Source: CAJXVY01 sp965660355
GTDB lineage: Bacteria; Actinomycetota; Actinomycetes; Actinomycetales; Microbacteriaceae
Assembly (NCBI GenBank): GCA_965660355.1
Contig: CBFHZN010000011.1
Location: 1-39,112, forward strand
Direction: 5' to 3'
DNA length: 39,112 nucleotides
Shown here: positions 1 to 9,453 of the stretch, one piece after another
How positions within the stretch are numbered: the stretch's first letter is position 1
Layout of the letters: each line of letters begins with the position of its first letter
Notes under the pieces: generated by a model
Told to the model about the DNA's origin: nothing
What the model saw: the letters and a program-made list of their open reading frames with translations, nothing else
Databases searched by the model: none
Position numbers and translations under genes: made by a program

Positions 1-575
1 TAGGCACTTGCTAACTCCGGAGCTTCAGCCTCAGCACCGAAGATTGGTTTGGTGACAATCTCGACTAGTGGCACACCAGCACGGTTGAAATCCACCAAGG
101 AGTGTTCCGCACCCTGAATACGTCCAGCTCCACCAACGTGAGTTAGCTTTCCGGCGTCTTCTTCCATGTGAGCTCTTTCAATACCTACGGTGAATACCTT
201 GCCACTGGCGACGGGAACGTCTAACTCACCTTCGTAGGCAATAGGTTCGTCATACTGACTGGTTTGAAAGTTTTTACTCAGATCCGGATAGAAATAGTTC
301 TTTCTTGCGAATCTGCCATCGGCTGCAATTGAGCAGTTCAAGGCAAGGCCGATAGCAATGCTTGATTCGACAGCTCTGCCATTCACAACCGGCAATGCTC
401 CGGGAAGACCGAGGCAAACTGGGCAAACGTTGGTGTTTGGTTCGTTGCCGAAGACATTTGCACACCCGCAGAACATCTTGGTGTTGGTGTTTAGCTCTAC
501 GTGCACCTCAAGACCGATAACAACCTCGTATTTTTCGATTGCCTTATCAAAATCCATCAACTCAGCCTTGGCCAT
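1..575 (-). CDS. gatB: Aspartyl/glutamyl-tRNA amidotransferase subunit B, N-terminal part (runs off window)
   Basis: This is the N-terminal 191 residues of GatB, the subunit of the GatCAB amidotransferase that binds misacylated Glu-tRNA(Gln) or Asp-tRNA(Asn) and activates it with ATP. The frame read from the ATG at 575 gives the family hallmarks: VIGLEVHVEL near residue 20, the zinc-site cysteines in MFCGCAN and VCPVCLGLPGALP, then RKNYFYPDLSKNFQTSQYD, and HMEEDAGKLTH followed by DFNRAGVPLVEIVT. The reading frame is still open at base 1, so the C-terminal tail and YqeY-like domain lie outside the window. Its ATG overlaps the gatA TGA by one base (TGATG), which implies translational coupling in a gatC-gatA-gatB operon. 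Identification is secure. Confidence 0.97.
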   Translation of the reverse strand, partial: MAKAELMDFDKAIEKYEVVIGLEVHVELNTNTKMFCGCANVFGNEPNTNVCPVCLGLPGALPVVNGRAVESSIAIGLALNCSIAADGRFARKNYFYPDLSKNFQTSQYDEPIAYEGELDVPVASGKVFTVGIERAHMEEDAGKLTHVGGAGRIQGAEHSLVDFNRAGVPLVEIVTKPIFGAEAEAPELASA

Positions 576-2074
576 CAGTTCACCCCCAACTCAGGTGCGA
601 AATCAATCATTCGCTTACCCCATTGATCGGTATGCAGCTTTTCAATGCTTGCAGCAGCGGAATACATCAAACCGTCTTTCATGGCTGGAGCCAATATCTG
701 AAGCCCCGATGGCATATCGTTCTCTGCCAAGCCGTTGGGAACACTGATTCCTGGAATTCCGGCGAGGTTTGCAGGGATTGTCGCAATGTCGTTTAGATAC
801 ATAGCCAATGGGTCATCCAGCTTTTCGCCAAATTTGAATGCGGTAGTTGGAGCGGTCGGTGAAATCAACACATCCGCGGTTGCGAAAGCCTTTTCAAAAT
901 CTCGCTGAATGAGTGTTCTTACCTTCTGAGCTGAACCGTAATAGGCATCGTAATAACCGCTTGACAGGGCGTAGGTGCCCAAAATGATTCTGCGCTTAAC
1001 CTCGGGGCCAAATCCTGCCTCCCTGGTAGCGGCCATAACCCGTTCAATTGTTGGACTCCCCTCAGGCAGAACTCGCTTGCCAAACCGCACAGAATCAAAC
1101 CTTGCAAGGTTTGAGGATGCCTCCGCTGGGAGGATCAAGTAATAGGCACTTACGGCGTATTCAAAACTGGGACAGTCAACCTCAACTATCTGCGCACCCG
1201 CATCAGTTAGCAATTGAATTGATTCATCAAAGCGAGCTTTGATTCCAGGATGAAAACCATCGCTGGCAAGCTGCTTGATAACACCGACCCGTAATCCTTT
1301 GACGTCGTTGTTTTTAGAAAACTCTGCCATCTGACCAAGTGATTCCACTAAGGATGTTGAATCCATCGGATCATGCCCTGCAATCACATCCTGCAGCATG
1401 GCTGCATCGGTGACATCGTTAGTAACGGGACCGACCTGATCCAGTGAACTTGCTAGGGCAATTAGTCCATACCTTGAAACAGCTCCATAGGTTGGCTTCG
1501 CTCCAACACTGCCGGTCACGGCTGCTGGGAAACGAATTGAGCCCCCTGTGTCAGAACCAATAGCAATCGGTGCTAGAAAACCACTGACGGCCGATGAGGA
1601 TCCTCCACCACTGCCACCGGGAATGCGCTCTAAATCCCAAGGGTTTTTGCTGGGACCGTAGGCACTGAACTCAGTTGATGACCCCATGGCGAATTCGTCC
1701 AGGTTGGTTTTGCCCAAAATAGGCATGCCGGCGGCTCTGAGCTTGGAAACCACGGTTGAGTCATACTGTGGCAAATAGTTCTCTAAAATCTTGCTACCAG
1801 CGGTTGTAATCGCATCAGTTGTCGTCAGGTTGTCCTTTACGGCTATAGGAACCCCTGTTAGAGCCGATGGGACATCTCCACTTGCAATCATTCGGTCGGC
1901 GTTTTCAGCCTGCTCTAGAGCGCTCTCACGGGTTATCTGCAAATAGCTGTTTGTTTGAGGGTTTAGCTTTTCTGATCTATCTAAAAAAAGCTTCGTGAGC
2001 TCCACTGAGCTTATTTCTTTGTTTTGAACCATCTGGGCCAGTTCGCTGGCTGGTTTTTTATAAACTTCGCTCAA
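575..2074 (-). CDS. gatA: Aspartyl/glutamyl-tRNA amidotransferase subunit A
   Basis: GatA is the glutaminase subunit of GatCAB; it releases ammonia from glutamine for transamidation of Glu-tRNA(Gln)/Asp-tRNA(Asn). The 499-residue product has the amidase signature with the Ser-cisSer-Lys triad: K80 in VKDN, S155 in PGGSGGGS and S179 in GSDTGGS. Length is normal for the family. The start is TTG at 2074 (LSEVYKK read as MSEVYKK) with GGAG about nine bases upstream; no ATG fits better. It follows gatC by six bases and overlaps gatB by one base, so the three subunits are made from one message in the order C, A, B. The GGSGGGS form of the serine loop is, from memory, common in actinobacterial GatA and is not a defect. 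Confidence 0.98.
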   Translation of the reverse strand: MSEVYKKPASELAQMVQNKEISSVELTKLFLDRSEKLNPQTNSYLQITRESALEQAENADRMIASGDVPSALTGVPIAVKDNLTTTDAITTAGSKILENYLPQYDSTVVSKLRAAGMPILGKTNLDEFAMGSSTEFSAYGPSKNPWDLERIPGGSGGGSSSAVSGFLAPIAIGSDTGGSIRFPAAVTGSVGAKPTYGAVSRYGLIALASSLDQVGPVTNDVTDAAMLQDVIAGHDPMDSTSLVESLGQMAEFSKNNDVKGLRVGVIKQLASDGFHPGIKARFDESIQLLTDAGAQIVEVDCPSFEYAVSAYYLILPAEASSNLARFDSVRFGKRVLPEGSPTIERVMAATREAGFGPEVKRRIILGTYALSSGYYDAYYGSAQKVRTLIQRDFEKAFATADVLISPTAPTTAFKFGEKLDDPLAMYLNDIATIPANLAGIPGISVPNGLAENDMPSGLQILAPAMKDGLMYSAAASIEKLHTDQWGKRMIDFAPELGVN

Positions 2075-2080
2075 TCCTTT

Positions 2081-2377
2081 TTACTCCTCATCCAAAATGG
2101 CGTTAACTTTGAATTTGCCCTCTGCTTGATCTGGAGCATTGCTCAAAGCCTGCTGTTGAGAAAGAGATGGCTTGACTTCATCCTCGCGATAAACATTTGC
2201 CATAGGAATTGGGTGAGAGGTGGCCGGGGTGTCTTCGCTGACGGCAGATTTCACCTGTGCCACCGACTCAACGATTACATCCAGCTCCTTAGCTAATTTT
2301 TCAACTTCCTCATCGGACACCAAAATTCTTGCCAAAGAGGCAAGGTGCCGAACATTCTCAGGGGTAATTTCACTCAT
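2081..2377 (-). CDS. gatC: Aspartyl/glutamyl-tRNA amidotransferase subunit C
   Basis: GatC is the small subunit that wraps around GatA and holds the GatAB interface together. The 98-residue sequence shows the family pattern: an N-terminal helix beginning SEITPENVRHLASLARI, a central acidic helix, and the C-terminal belt with VYREDEVKPSLSQQQALSNAP. Length matches the family (about 95-100). The ATG at 2377 is the only sensible start. It is the first gene of the gatCAB operon; 54 bases of visible upstream sequence separate it from an assembly gap that hides the end of ligA, so whether gatC has its own promoter cannot be seen. Confidence 0.96.
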   Translation of the reverse strand: MSEITPENVRHLASLARILVSDEEVEKLAKELDVIVESVAQVKSAVSEDTPATSHPIPMANVYREDEVKPSLSQQQALSNAPDQAEGKFKVNAILDEE

Positions 2378-2431
2378 TGGTTGCTTTCAGTCAATGTGTC
2401 CAAGCTTATAAGCAGTTCAAAGACCCAGACG
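2378..2431. other. Upstream region of gatC, up to assembly gap
   Basis: These 54 bases lie between the gatC start and a run of N. The ligA frame happens to read across the N run into RLGL and a stop at 2417, but LigA should already be finished by then, so I treat this as non-coding leader of gatC. No clear promoter elements are visible. Confidence 0.5.
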
Positions 2432-2529
2432 NNNNNNNNNNNNNNNNNNNNNNNNNNNNNNNNNNNNNNNNNNNNNNNNNNNNNNNNNNNNNNNNNNNNN
2501 NNNNNNNNNNNNNNNNNNNNNNNNNNNNN
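2432..2529. other. Assembly gap of 98 N at the 3' end of ligA
   Basis: This is a run of 98 unknown bases. The visible ligA coding region has already reached about 694 residues at its edge, close to the full length of actinobacterial LigA, so the gap probably hides only the last few codons, the stop codon and the ligA-gatC spacer. The true gap length is unknown. Confidence 0.95.
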
Positions 2530-4612
2530 GGTTTCTGAACTGATCTAGGTCTATTATCTCAACTCCGAGTTGCTCAGCTTTAGTTAGCTTCGAGCCCGCA
2601 TTGGCTCCCGCCACCAAAAAAGAAGTCTTTTTACTAACAGAACTTGATGGTTTTCCACCCGCTTGCCTGATCGCATCCTCAACCTCATCGCGAGTCATGC
2701 CCTCAAGCGAACCGGTTACGACAACTGTCTGACCGCTCAGGATTCCGTCATTATTGAGCTGACCGGGGCCCGGGTGGCCCTCAATTTCTAGCTGAACACC
2801 ACTAGCTTTCCAGCGATGGATGATCTCCCGATGCCAATCAACCTCGTACCAACCCTTTATGCTCTCGGCCAGAGTCGGGCCAACACCCTCTATTTCGGCA
2901 AGTTCTTCTTCATTGGCCAGAAGTATTCTCTCAACTGAACCAAAATGATCAGCTAGTGCTCTGGCGGCAACAGGCCCAACGTGACGAATTGAGAGTGAAA
3001 CTAAAATTCGCCACAAAGCACTCTTTTTGGCCTGCTCTAGATTGGCTAATAACTTGATTGCCACCTCGCCAGGCTCTCCATTTTTTTTCTTGAAGTAATC
3101 AACCACCTTGGGATTACCCTCAGCATCTAATTTCTTCTCGCCTGTGTCTGCATCCAGAACATACGCTCTGATTGGCAACAAATCATCAAGAGTTAGATCA
3201 AAAATATCCGCCTCGCTGAAAACAACGGGAGCTGGCGAGGCTGGCTGAGTCAAAGCTGTTGCCGAAACGTATCCAAGGGCCTCGATATCCAATGCGGACC
3301 TGGAACCCAAATAGGCAATACGCTCACGCAATTGGGCGGGGCAGGATTTGGAATTAGGACACCTGAGATCAACATCTCCCTCTTGGGCGGGGGCTAATTC
3401 AGTTCCACATTCGGGGCAATTGCTGGGCATCACGAATTCTTTTTCGCTTCCATCTCTCAGCTGCACAACCGGCCCCAGAATTTCAGGGATTACATCCCCT
3501 GCTTTTCTCAAAACAACAGTGTCCCCAATCAGCACTCCTTTGGCTTTCACCACATCCTGGTTGTGCAAAGTTGCAAACTCCACTTCAGACCCCGCGACTT
3601 TGATTGGCTGAACAACTGCATAAGGTGTTGCCCTGCCGGTTCTTCCAATGCTGACCTTGATATCCAGTAACTTTGTCTGAACTTGCTCGGGAGGGTATTT
3701 ATAGGCAATTGCCCACCTAGGAGCTCTGGATGTGAATCCAAGTTGTTTTTGTCTTTCCAGTGAATCAACCTTGATAACAACACCGTCAATCTCGTGCTCC
3801 AGTGAATGCCTGAGTTCTAAATGCTTTGAGATGTAATCTTGGACATCACTCAGGTGTTCAAAAACGGCTGCTCGCTCGCTCACTGGCAAACCCCAGGTTT
3901 TTAGAAGCTGATAAACATCGCTCTGGGTTTCTAATCCGTGTTCACTCCATGCTCCAAAGCCGTGCACCAAAAGTTTTAGGGGTCTGGTTTTGGTGATTTC
4001 TGGGTCTTTTTGCCTAAGTGAACCACTGGCTCCGTTTCGAGGGTTTGCGAAAGGGGCTTTCCCCTTGGAAATCAAGTCCTCGTTTAATTTCTCGAAATCC
4101 TCAATTGCGAAATACACCTCTCCCCTGATTTCAATCTGTTCGGGGTGGTTCTCTCCCAAAAGAGTGCTGGGTATTTGAGGAAGGGTCTTGGCATTGAGAG
4201 TTATATCCTCACCAGTGACGCCATCTCCCCGGGTGGCAGCTGATACCAATTTGCCATTTAGGTATCTGAGGTTGATGGCAAGACCATCTATCTTTAATTC
4301 ACACAGATAAGGCCCTGGCCCAACTCGCTCGGCCCAAGAGGTCAACTCCTCGAAACTAAATGAATTGTCCAAACTCATCATTGGCTCTAAGTGTTCAACC
4401 GGATCAAAGCTGTTGGAAACATTGCCACCAACCTCAGCCAGCGGGCTTTGGTCCGAAAGCTCTGGATATTGAGCCTCTAATTGGGCAAGTTCTTTTTCTA
4501 AAGCGTCATATTCGGCATCGCTGACAAGAGATAAATCTTCGTTGTAATAACTGTCCCGATATTTTTTTATAAGCTCTCGAAGCTCAAAAAGCCTTTCTGT
4601 CGGGTTAGACAT
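2530..4612 (-). CDS. ligA: NAD-dependent DNA ligase LigA (last residues in gap)
   Basis: LigA seals nicks in duplex DNA using NAD+ and is the essential replicative ligase. Domains appear in the expected order: the Ia/adenylation region with the nucleotidyl lysine in CELKIDGLAINLRY, the OB fold, a four-cysteine zinc finger (CPECG ... CPNSKSCPAQ), a helix-hairpin-helix region including EIEGVGPTLAESI, and the BRCT domain starting near GILSGQTVVVTGSLEGMTR. I place the start at the ATG at 4612 (MSNPTERLFEL), preceded by AGGCGG at a good ribosome-binding distance; the GTG at 4627 would add five residues and lacks that site. The start overlaps the mnmA stop by eight bases. About 694 residues are visible, so the protein is nearly complete at the N run. 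Confidence 0.95.
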
Positions 4613-5711
4613 TTGCCGCCTGGGCACTCACAGTCTCATCAATGGTGGTTTGTCCCAGCACTCTGGTCCCCTGATAGACAACTGCTGTTTGTCCAGGTGC
4701 AACACCATATAAAGCCTCACTCAGTCGAATCCTCATAGAGCCATCAATAATTGCCATCTCCGCGGGTACTGTTTCACCATGAGCTCGCACCTGGCAATCA
4801 ACACTTAGCCACTGATCGGTATTTTCTGGTGCAATCCCGCACCAACTGAATCGTTCTCCACTGATTTCACTGATTTGCAGGGCATCCTGCGGGCCAACAA
4901 CGACTTCACGCTCTTTCGGGCGAATGTCTAAAACATACCTTGGCTTTCCATCGGCTGCGGGCTTGCCAATTCGCAAGCCCTTTCGCTGACCAATTGTGTA
5001 GCCAATTGTTCCATCGTGATCTGCTAGCTCATTTCCAGCCTGATCAACAATTTTTCCTGGCTCTGCTTCAAGGTGGTCCCCCAGCCAGTCTCTGGTGTCT
5101 CCTTCTGGGATGAAGCAAATGTCGTAGCTGTCAGGTTTTTTGGCAACGCTCAGCCCACGCTGATCGGCCTCAGCCCTGATTAGGTCTTTACTAGCTGTTT
5201 TACCAAGCGGGAAGATTGCATGCTGCAACTGATCAGTTCTCAAAACCCCCAGCACATAACTTTGATCTTTTGCCATTTCAAGTGAGCGGTGAAGCTCTGG
5301 ATTTCCATCCTCATCGAATTCAACAGACGCGTAGTGACCGGTGCAGATGGCATCAAAACCAAGCGCGAGTGCTTTTTCCATTAGTGCTGCAAACTTAATT
5401 TTTTCATTGCATCGCATGCATGGATTTGGTGTTCTACCAGCCGCGTATTCAGCAATGAAGTCATCTACTACGTCTTGTTTGAATCGCTCTGAAAAATCCC
5501 AAACATAAAAAGGAATGCCGAGTTTATTGCAAGCACGCTGCGCATCCATTGAGTCCTCGATTGTGCAACAGCCCCTAGAGCCTGTTCTCAGAGTTCCAGG
5601 CATTCTGGAAAGCGCCAAATGAACCCCGACAACCTCGTGCCCGGCCTCCACAGCACGGGCTGCTGCCACCGCGGAATCGACTCCGCCACTCATCGCTGCT
5701 AAAACTTTCAC
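4605..5711 (-). CDS. mnmA: tRNA-specific 2-thiouridylase MnmA
   Basis: MnmA adenylates and then thiolates U34 of the Lys, Glu and Gln tRNAs to give 2-thiouridine, with sulfur supplied through a cysteine desulfurase. The PP-loop SGGVDSAVAA sits at residues 8-17, and the two catalytic cysteines are C98 (NPCMRCNE) and C199 (SYDICFIPEGD). The C-terminal region has the expected domain with HDGTIGYTIGQRKGLRIG. At 368 residues it has the usual length. The start is GTG at 5711. It lies 32 bases downstream of a cysteine desulfurase gene in the same orientation, which fits a shared sulfur-transfer role, and its end overlaps the start of ligA by eight bases. Confidence 0.97.
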   Translation of the reverse strand: MKVLAAMSGGVDSAVAAARAVEAGHEVVGVHLALSRMPGTLRTGSRGCCTIEDSMDAQRACNKLGIPFYVWDFSERFKQDVVDDFIAEYAAGRTPNPCMRCNEKIKFAALMEKALALGFDAICTGHYASVEFDEDGNPELHRSLEMAKDQSYVLGVLRTDQLQHAIFPLGKTASKDLIRAEADQRGLSVAKKPDSYDICFIPEGDTRDWLGDHLEAEPGKIVDQAGNELADHDGTIGYTIGQRKGLRIGKPAADGKPRYVLDIRPKEREVVVGPQDALQISEISGERFSWCGIAPENTDQWLSVDCQVRAHGETVPAEMAIIDGSMRIRLSEALYGVAPGQTAVVYQGTRVLGQTTIDETVSAQAANV

Positions 5712-5743
5712 CCGAGTAGTCTAAAAAAGGTTTTGAGAAATAA

Positions 5744-6913
5744 CTACCTTGCGCTCAAACCCGCGCGTTTTGCTCCCGCGAATGCAGGGCTGATTGCACC
5801 TAAAAACTTGTCCACATCCGCTTTAGTTGATGTGTAACCGAGGGTGATTCGAAGGCAACCATTTGCCTCCTCCTCGGTTTTACCCATTCCCAATAAAACG
5901 TGGCTGGGGCCAATCACACCTGCCTGACAGGCGCTTCCGGTGCTGACTTCAACTCCCGCGATGTCAAGTAAGAACAATAAAGAATCGCCCTGACAGCCAG
6001 GAAAGATCATGTGTGAGTTATCTGGCAGTCTGTTGCTGCCTTGAACTGTAATTTCTACTTCTGGAATTCGTTTTTGAACTTCCGTCTCCAAATAATCACG
6101 AAGTTCGCCCAGTTCTTTCTCGCGCCAGTCAAGCTCAGCTACAGCCTGTTTCAAAGCAGCCGCCATAGACATCGCCATGGGATAGTTCATTGTCCCCGAG
6201 CGCATGGCCCTTTCCTGTCCACCCCCGTGAACCAATGACTCTAATTTCACCGAACGTCCAACAATCAAAACTGCAACCCCGATTGGAGCGCCTAATTTGT
6301 GACCGCTGACGGTCATTGCCGCTAGGCCAGATTCCCTAAAACTGATTGGCATGTGGCCGGCAGCGGCAATCGCATCAGAATGAACTGGAATTCCGAATTG
6401 ATTTGCCATTTCGCAAACCCTTGGTATGTCGTGAATCACTCCGGTTTCGTTATTTGCCCACATCAAAGAAATGACTGCTATCTGATCGTGACGAGAATGA
6501 ATCACAGACTCTAGTTGTTGATAATCCAACTGACCCACAGAATCCACATCAATCCAGATAATCTCTGCACCCTCATGGTTTTCAAGCCATTCAACGGTGT
6601 CTAAGACAGCGTGATGCTCTGTTTTTGAGGAAATAACCACTTTTCTTGATTCTTTTTTATTTCGCTGCCAAAAAAGACCTTTGATGGCCTGATTGTCACT
6701 TTCGGTTCCTCCAGAGTTAAAAATCACCTCGCTTCGGTTGCAATCCAACGAAGCTGCAATCGAGTCTCTGGCGTCTTCTAATAGGTTTCTGGTGTGCTGA
6801 CCCAAAGAGTGCACCGAAGAGGGGTTGGCGGCTATCTCCAGACCCTCCATCATGGCTTTTTTGGCCTCTGGCCTCAAAGGAGTGGTTGAAGCGTGGTCCA
6901 AAAAGACTTTCAT
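5744..6913 (-). CDS. Cysteine desulfurase (NifS/IscS family)
   Basis: This PLP enzyme converts cysteine to alanine and holds the sulfur as a persulfide for transfer to acceptors such as MnmA and Fe-S assembly. The 389-residue sequence begins FLDHASTTP, contains NSGGTESDNQAI, HHAVLDT and ANNETGVI, the PLP lysine K206 in SGHKLGAP, and the catalytic cysteine C329 in STGSACQAG. No scaffold or Fe-S assembly partner is adjacent; the next gene downstream is mnmA, so tRNA thiolation is its most likely local job (inference). I do not assign iscS, nifS or sufS because the sequence alone cannot separate them, although the short active-site loop argues against SufS. The ATG start at 6913 is unambiguous. 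Confidence 0.93.
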   Translation of the reverse strand: MKVFLDHASTTPLRPEAKKAMMEGLEIAANPSSVHSLGQHTRNLLEDARDSIAASLDCNRSEVIFNSGGTESDNQAIKGLFWQRNKKESRKVVISSKTEHHAVLDTVEWLENHEGAEIIWIDVDSVGQLDYQQLESVIHSRHDQIAVISLMWANNETGVIHDIPRVCEMANQFGIPVHSDAIAAAGHMPISFRESGLAAMTVSGHKLGAPIGVAVLIVGRSVKLESLVHGGGQERAMRSGTMNYPMAMSMAAALKQAVAELDWREKELGELRDYLETEVQKRIPEVEITVQGSNRLPDNSHMIFPGCQGDSLLFLLDIAGVEVSTGSACQAGVIGPSHVLLGMGKTEEEANGCLRITLGYTSTKADVDKFLGAISPAFAGAKRAGLSAR

Positions 6914-6923
6914 GGATTAAAGC

Positions 6924-7757
6924 CTAAAACAATAAGCTCGCAAGTTTGGCCCTTGCTTTTAGTACCAGTGGATCGCTGTTGCCTATAAGTTCAAACAACT
7001 CCAGGACATGGTTTCGAAGTTTCTCTTTGTCTTCATCTGTGGCGGTGGGAAATCTCTCCAGCAAATTCTCCAGTGCTTGTTCGGCATCGCCACGAACCAG
7101 CAGTGCATCAGATTTCTGGCGGAGCAAATCCGGGTCTTCGCTTTCGATTGTTAGCGCCTTATCGAAATCAACATCATCCATTCGCTTCATCAGTTCAATC
7201 TGACGCTTCATTGAGATTAATTGCTCGTCATTTGGCTCTATCTGCAGTGCTTTTTCCAATTCTTTTTCTGCTGTGTGTAAATCTCCCTGGGAGATTAGTT
7301 GTGAAATGTATGCGGACTGATCGGGTTTAGGCTCTTCACCCAAATTCACAGAACCATTCACCCCGTTTTGAGTGGCTGCCTGCAATAACTGGTTGATAAC
7401 CCCAGAGATTTGCTGCTCTGGCTGATCCCCTTGGAATAAAGGTGCGGGTTGACCAGAGAGCAGGGCAACTACCGTCGGTGATTGTTCAATTCCAAAAGCT
7501 TGTGCCAGTTGTGGCTGGCTGGGGATATCCAGCTCCATTCCCAGCAGTCGACCCTGCGCTTCGTTTATGAATACGGACAGTTTTGATTTCAGCTGATCGG
7601 CATCGGAATTAGAGCTGAATAGAACCAAGATGGGAACCTGGTTTGATAGCTCTATGTATTCGCGGAGTTTGGACTCATCAGCTTGAACAAATACTGGATA
7701 GGCCTTATCTCCCTTTCCGAGTCCAGAAAGGTCCTGACCTCCATACAAATTACTCAT
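6924..7757 (-). CDS. YbbN-like thioredoxin-fold protein with TPR domain
   Basis: This 277-residue protein looks like the actinobacterial relative of YbbN/CnoX, a chaperedoxin-type co-chaperone. Residues about 20-125 have a thioredoxin-like pattern (VFVQADESKLREYI, PILVLFSSNSD, LGMELDIPSQPQLAQAFGIEQSPTVVALL with the cis-Pro in SPTV). The usual CxxC is replaced by SSNS, so it cannot do thiol-disulfide exchange at that site. From about residue 150 onward there are TPR-like helices (DLHTAEKELEKALQIEPNDEQL, DALLVRGDAEQALENLLERFP). It has no signal peptide and is likely cytoplasmic. Its start overlaps the end of the upstream envelope-protein gene by eight bases. Family assignment is fairly safe; the chaperone role is inferred from E. 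coli YbbN. Confidence 0.75.
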   Translation of the reverse strand: MSNLYGGQDLSGLGKGDKAYPVFVQADESKLREYIELSNQVPILVLFSSNSDADQLKSKLSVFINEAQGRLLGMELDIPSQPQLAQAFGIEQSPTVVALLSGQPAPLFQGDQPEQQISGVINQLLQAATQNGVNGSVNLGEEPKPDQSAYISQLISQGDLHTAEKELEKALQIEPNDEQLISMKRQIELMKRMDDVDFDKALTIESEDPDLLRQKSDALLVRGDAEQALENLLERFPTATDEDKEKLRNHVLELFELIGNSDPLVLKARAKLASLLF

Positions 7758-9453
7758 CGCCTTCCAATCTGGTCACGCTTTGCAAAACCTGCGACGCCCC
7801 TAAAATCCTAACTCGCCTATCTGAATCGGCTGACGGTATGTGTGCCAGAAGCATAGTTCCATATCTGGTTTCCACTCCAGTGGCACTCGCTTCACTGCCA
7901 AGCAGAACCTGCTCGGGTCCCGGGTCAACAGCGATAGCCTCGGCAACCTCAGTCGGAGAGATTCTGGTTTGATCAATCATGTAAAAAGCGACCAGTGCCC
8001 CCGCATCGGTGGTTGCCAACTGAATGATATTTTCATCCCCGAGTTCGTGATCATTTTCAACCACGGCATTTTCTAATGAGGTTTTCAATGCAAGCAGATT
8101 GTCGCTAGCTTGAGCGATGTATTGGTTGTCAGGATCAACCACATTTACTGAAATTGAGTCCAGGCCGTAATCAATCAGGTTTCCTATCGCCGGCACCAGA
8201 CCGCTGACCTTGAAGTTTAGAAATCCACTGTCCTGACCAATGGGCACAGAACCTCTCTCCAACGCAGCTACCTCCGGAAAATCAATATTTGGCAACAGTT
8301 CGATGTTGTACCAAAGGCGATAATTTTCACGGACAGATTCTTGACGAATAAACAATGCCTGCAACGGAGATTCACTAGTTCCGTCACCAACAATCATCAT
8401 CCCCACCCTGGGCCAAGACTCACTCTCGGTGGGAAGTGCCAACTGCAACTGGTCACTTATTGGCTTTGGAGGTGTTATTTCATCTGACCTGGTCATGAGA
8501 GTGTAATAGGCACTTCTGAAACTCAAACTCGGTCCCGCAAGCCTGGAATCCAATATTTCCCGGTTTTGGGTTTCATCACCCAAGGAAGTGGATTCTGTAA
8601 TCTCGGAGAGAATTTTGTCAAACTGAGCTTGGTTCAAAGTTGGGATTGCCTGTTGCTCGGGAGGGCTTGGGTTGAGCGCTGGATCCGGATATTGAGGAGC
8701 ACACCCCGCCAAAAGCCCTGCCGATAAACCAATTGCCACAAATTTGGCTCTTCTTCCCCTTCTTCTCGGAGCGGGATTAGACACCTTCGAGGATAAAGCC
8801 TTCCTTGCTGAAGGTGGCTTTGGTAGTTTCGGACCCTTTCTTCTGGGTCTGAAATTTTGCTTTCTGATTGCTGAGATCAAAATCAAAAGACTCAGCAGGT
8901 AACCAACCACGCTCGCTCCCAGAAATGGCCCGGAGAGAACCTCTGGAGGCTCCACCTGCCAAGTCATTCGAAGTGAGGCTGGGACCGGATTCACACCGTC
9001 GCTGGCAATGATGTAGGCAATGCCCGGTTGATATTCCACTCTCTGCTCCAGTAGTGCATTCCCCTCCAGCTCACTGATGAAAACATCGAAACCTGTTACC
9101 GAATTTGGTGGGTTATCTCCTGAGAAGTCCCTGGTGTAGAGACTGGAGATCTCTTGGTTGGGATTTATCAGCAACGATGGAAGAACCCAATCCGTGCCAT
9201 CCAACCAAGCCCTCAAATCGGATTCCCTGCCACTTATTAGTTTGGTTTTTTCTTCTCCTGCTATTCGGATATCAACAGTGTCAGCATAAGAACCGATGAG
9301 TTCTGGTTCCAATAAAGCGTATTTGCTGCTGGAATCGAAACTAATTGAATGCTCAACTTCGGTCTCTGGTGCCCAAACGGTCTGCATAGCAACCCCGTAG
9401 AGCAAACTTACAGTTGATAAAAGAAATACCAGCGCAGCAGCTAGAAATCTCAT
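7750..9453 (-). CDS. Conserved envelope protein with two membrane segments and an internal lipobox
   Basis: I do not know a function for this 567-residue protein. What is visible: an N-terminal hydrophobic segment (residues 4-22) that could be a signal anchor, an extracytoplasmic stretch (about 24-172), a second hydrophobic segment (about 174-195), a very basic cytoplasmic stretch rich in RRK, PKPP and RRRGRRAK (about 197-237), then a third hydrophobic segment ending LLAGC at 247-251, which looks exactly like a lipoprotein signal with its lipobox cysteine at C251. The rest (252-567) begins with a proline-rich linker and would be outside the cell. The C-terminal part contains two similar-sized globular regions without recognised catalytic motifs. 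It is divergently oriented from the coiled-coil gene at 9516 and overlaps the YbbN-like gene by eight bases. It may be two ancestral genes fused in frame. Confidence 0.7.
   Translation of the reverse strand: MRFLAAALVFLLSTVSLLYGVAMQTVWAPETEVEHSISFDSSSKYALLEPELIGSYADTVDIRIAGEEKTKLISGRESDLRAWLDGTDWVLPSLLINPNQEISSLYTRDFSGDNPPNSVTGFDVFISELEGNALLEQRVEYQPGIAYIIASDGVNPVPASLRMTWQVEPPEVLSGPFLGASVVGYLLSLLILISAIRKQNFRPRRKGPKLPKPPSARKALSSKVSNPAPRRRGRRAKFVAIGLSAGLLAGCAPQYPDPALNPSPPEQQAIPTLNQAQFDKILSEITESTSLGDETQNREILDSRLAGPSLSFRSAYYTLMTRSDEITPPKPISDQLQLALPTESESWPRVGMMIVGDGTSESPLQALFIRQESVRENYRLWYNIELLPNIDFPEVAALERGSVPIGQDSGFLNFKVSGLVPAIGNLIDYGLDSISVNVVDPDNQYIAQASDNLLALKTSLENAVVENDHELGDENIIQLATTDAGALVAFYMIDQTRISPTEVAEAIAVDPGPEQVLLGSEASATGVETRYGTMLLAHIPSADSDRRVRILGASQVLQSVTRLEGDE

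Noticed and set aside
575..2074. GatA serine loop GGSGGGS instead of GGSSGGS
   Set aside because: As I recall, this form is normal in actinobacterial GatA, and the catalytic K80, S155 and S179 are all present.
2417..2431. LigA continuing across the N run to a stop at 2417
   Set aside because: LigA is already about full length at 2530, and 98 N is not a multiple of three in a meaningful way; the read-through is probably fortuitous.
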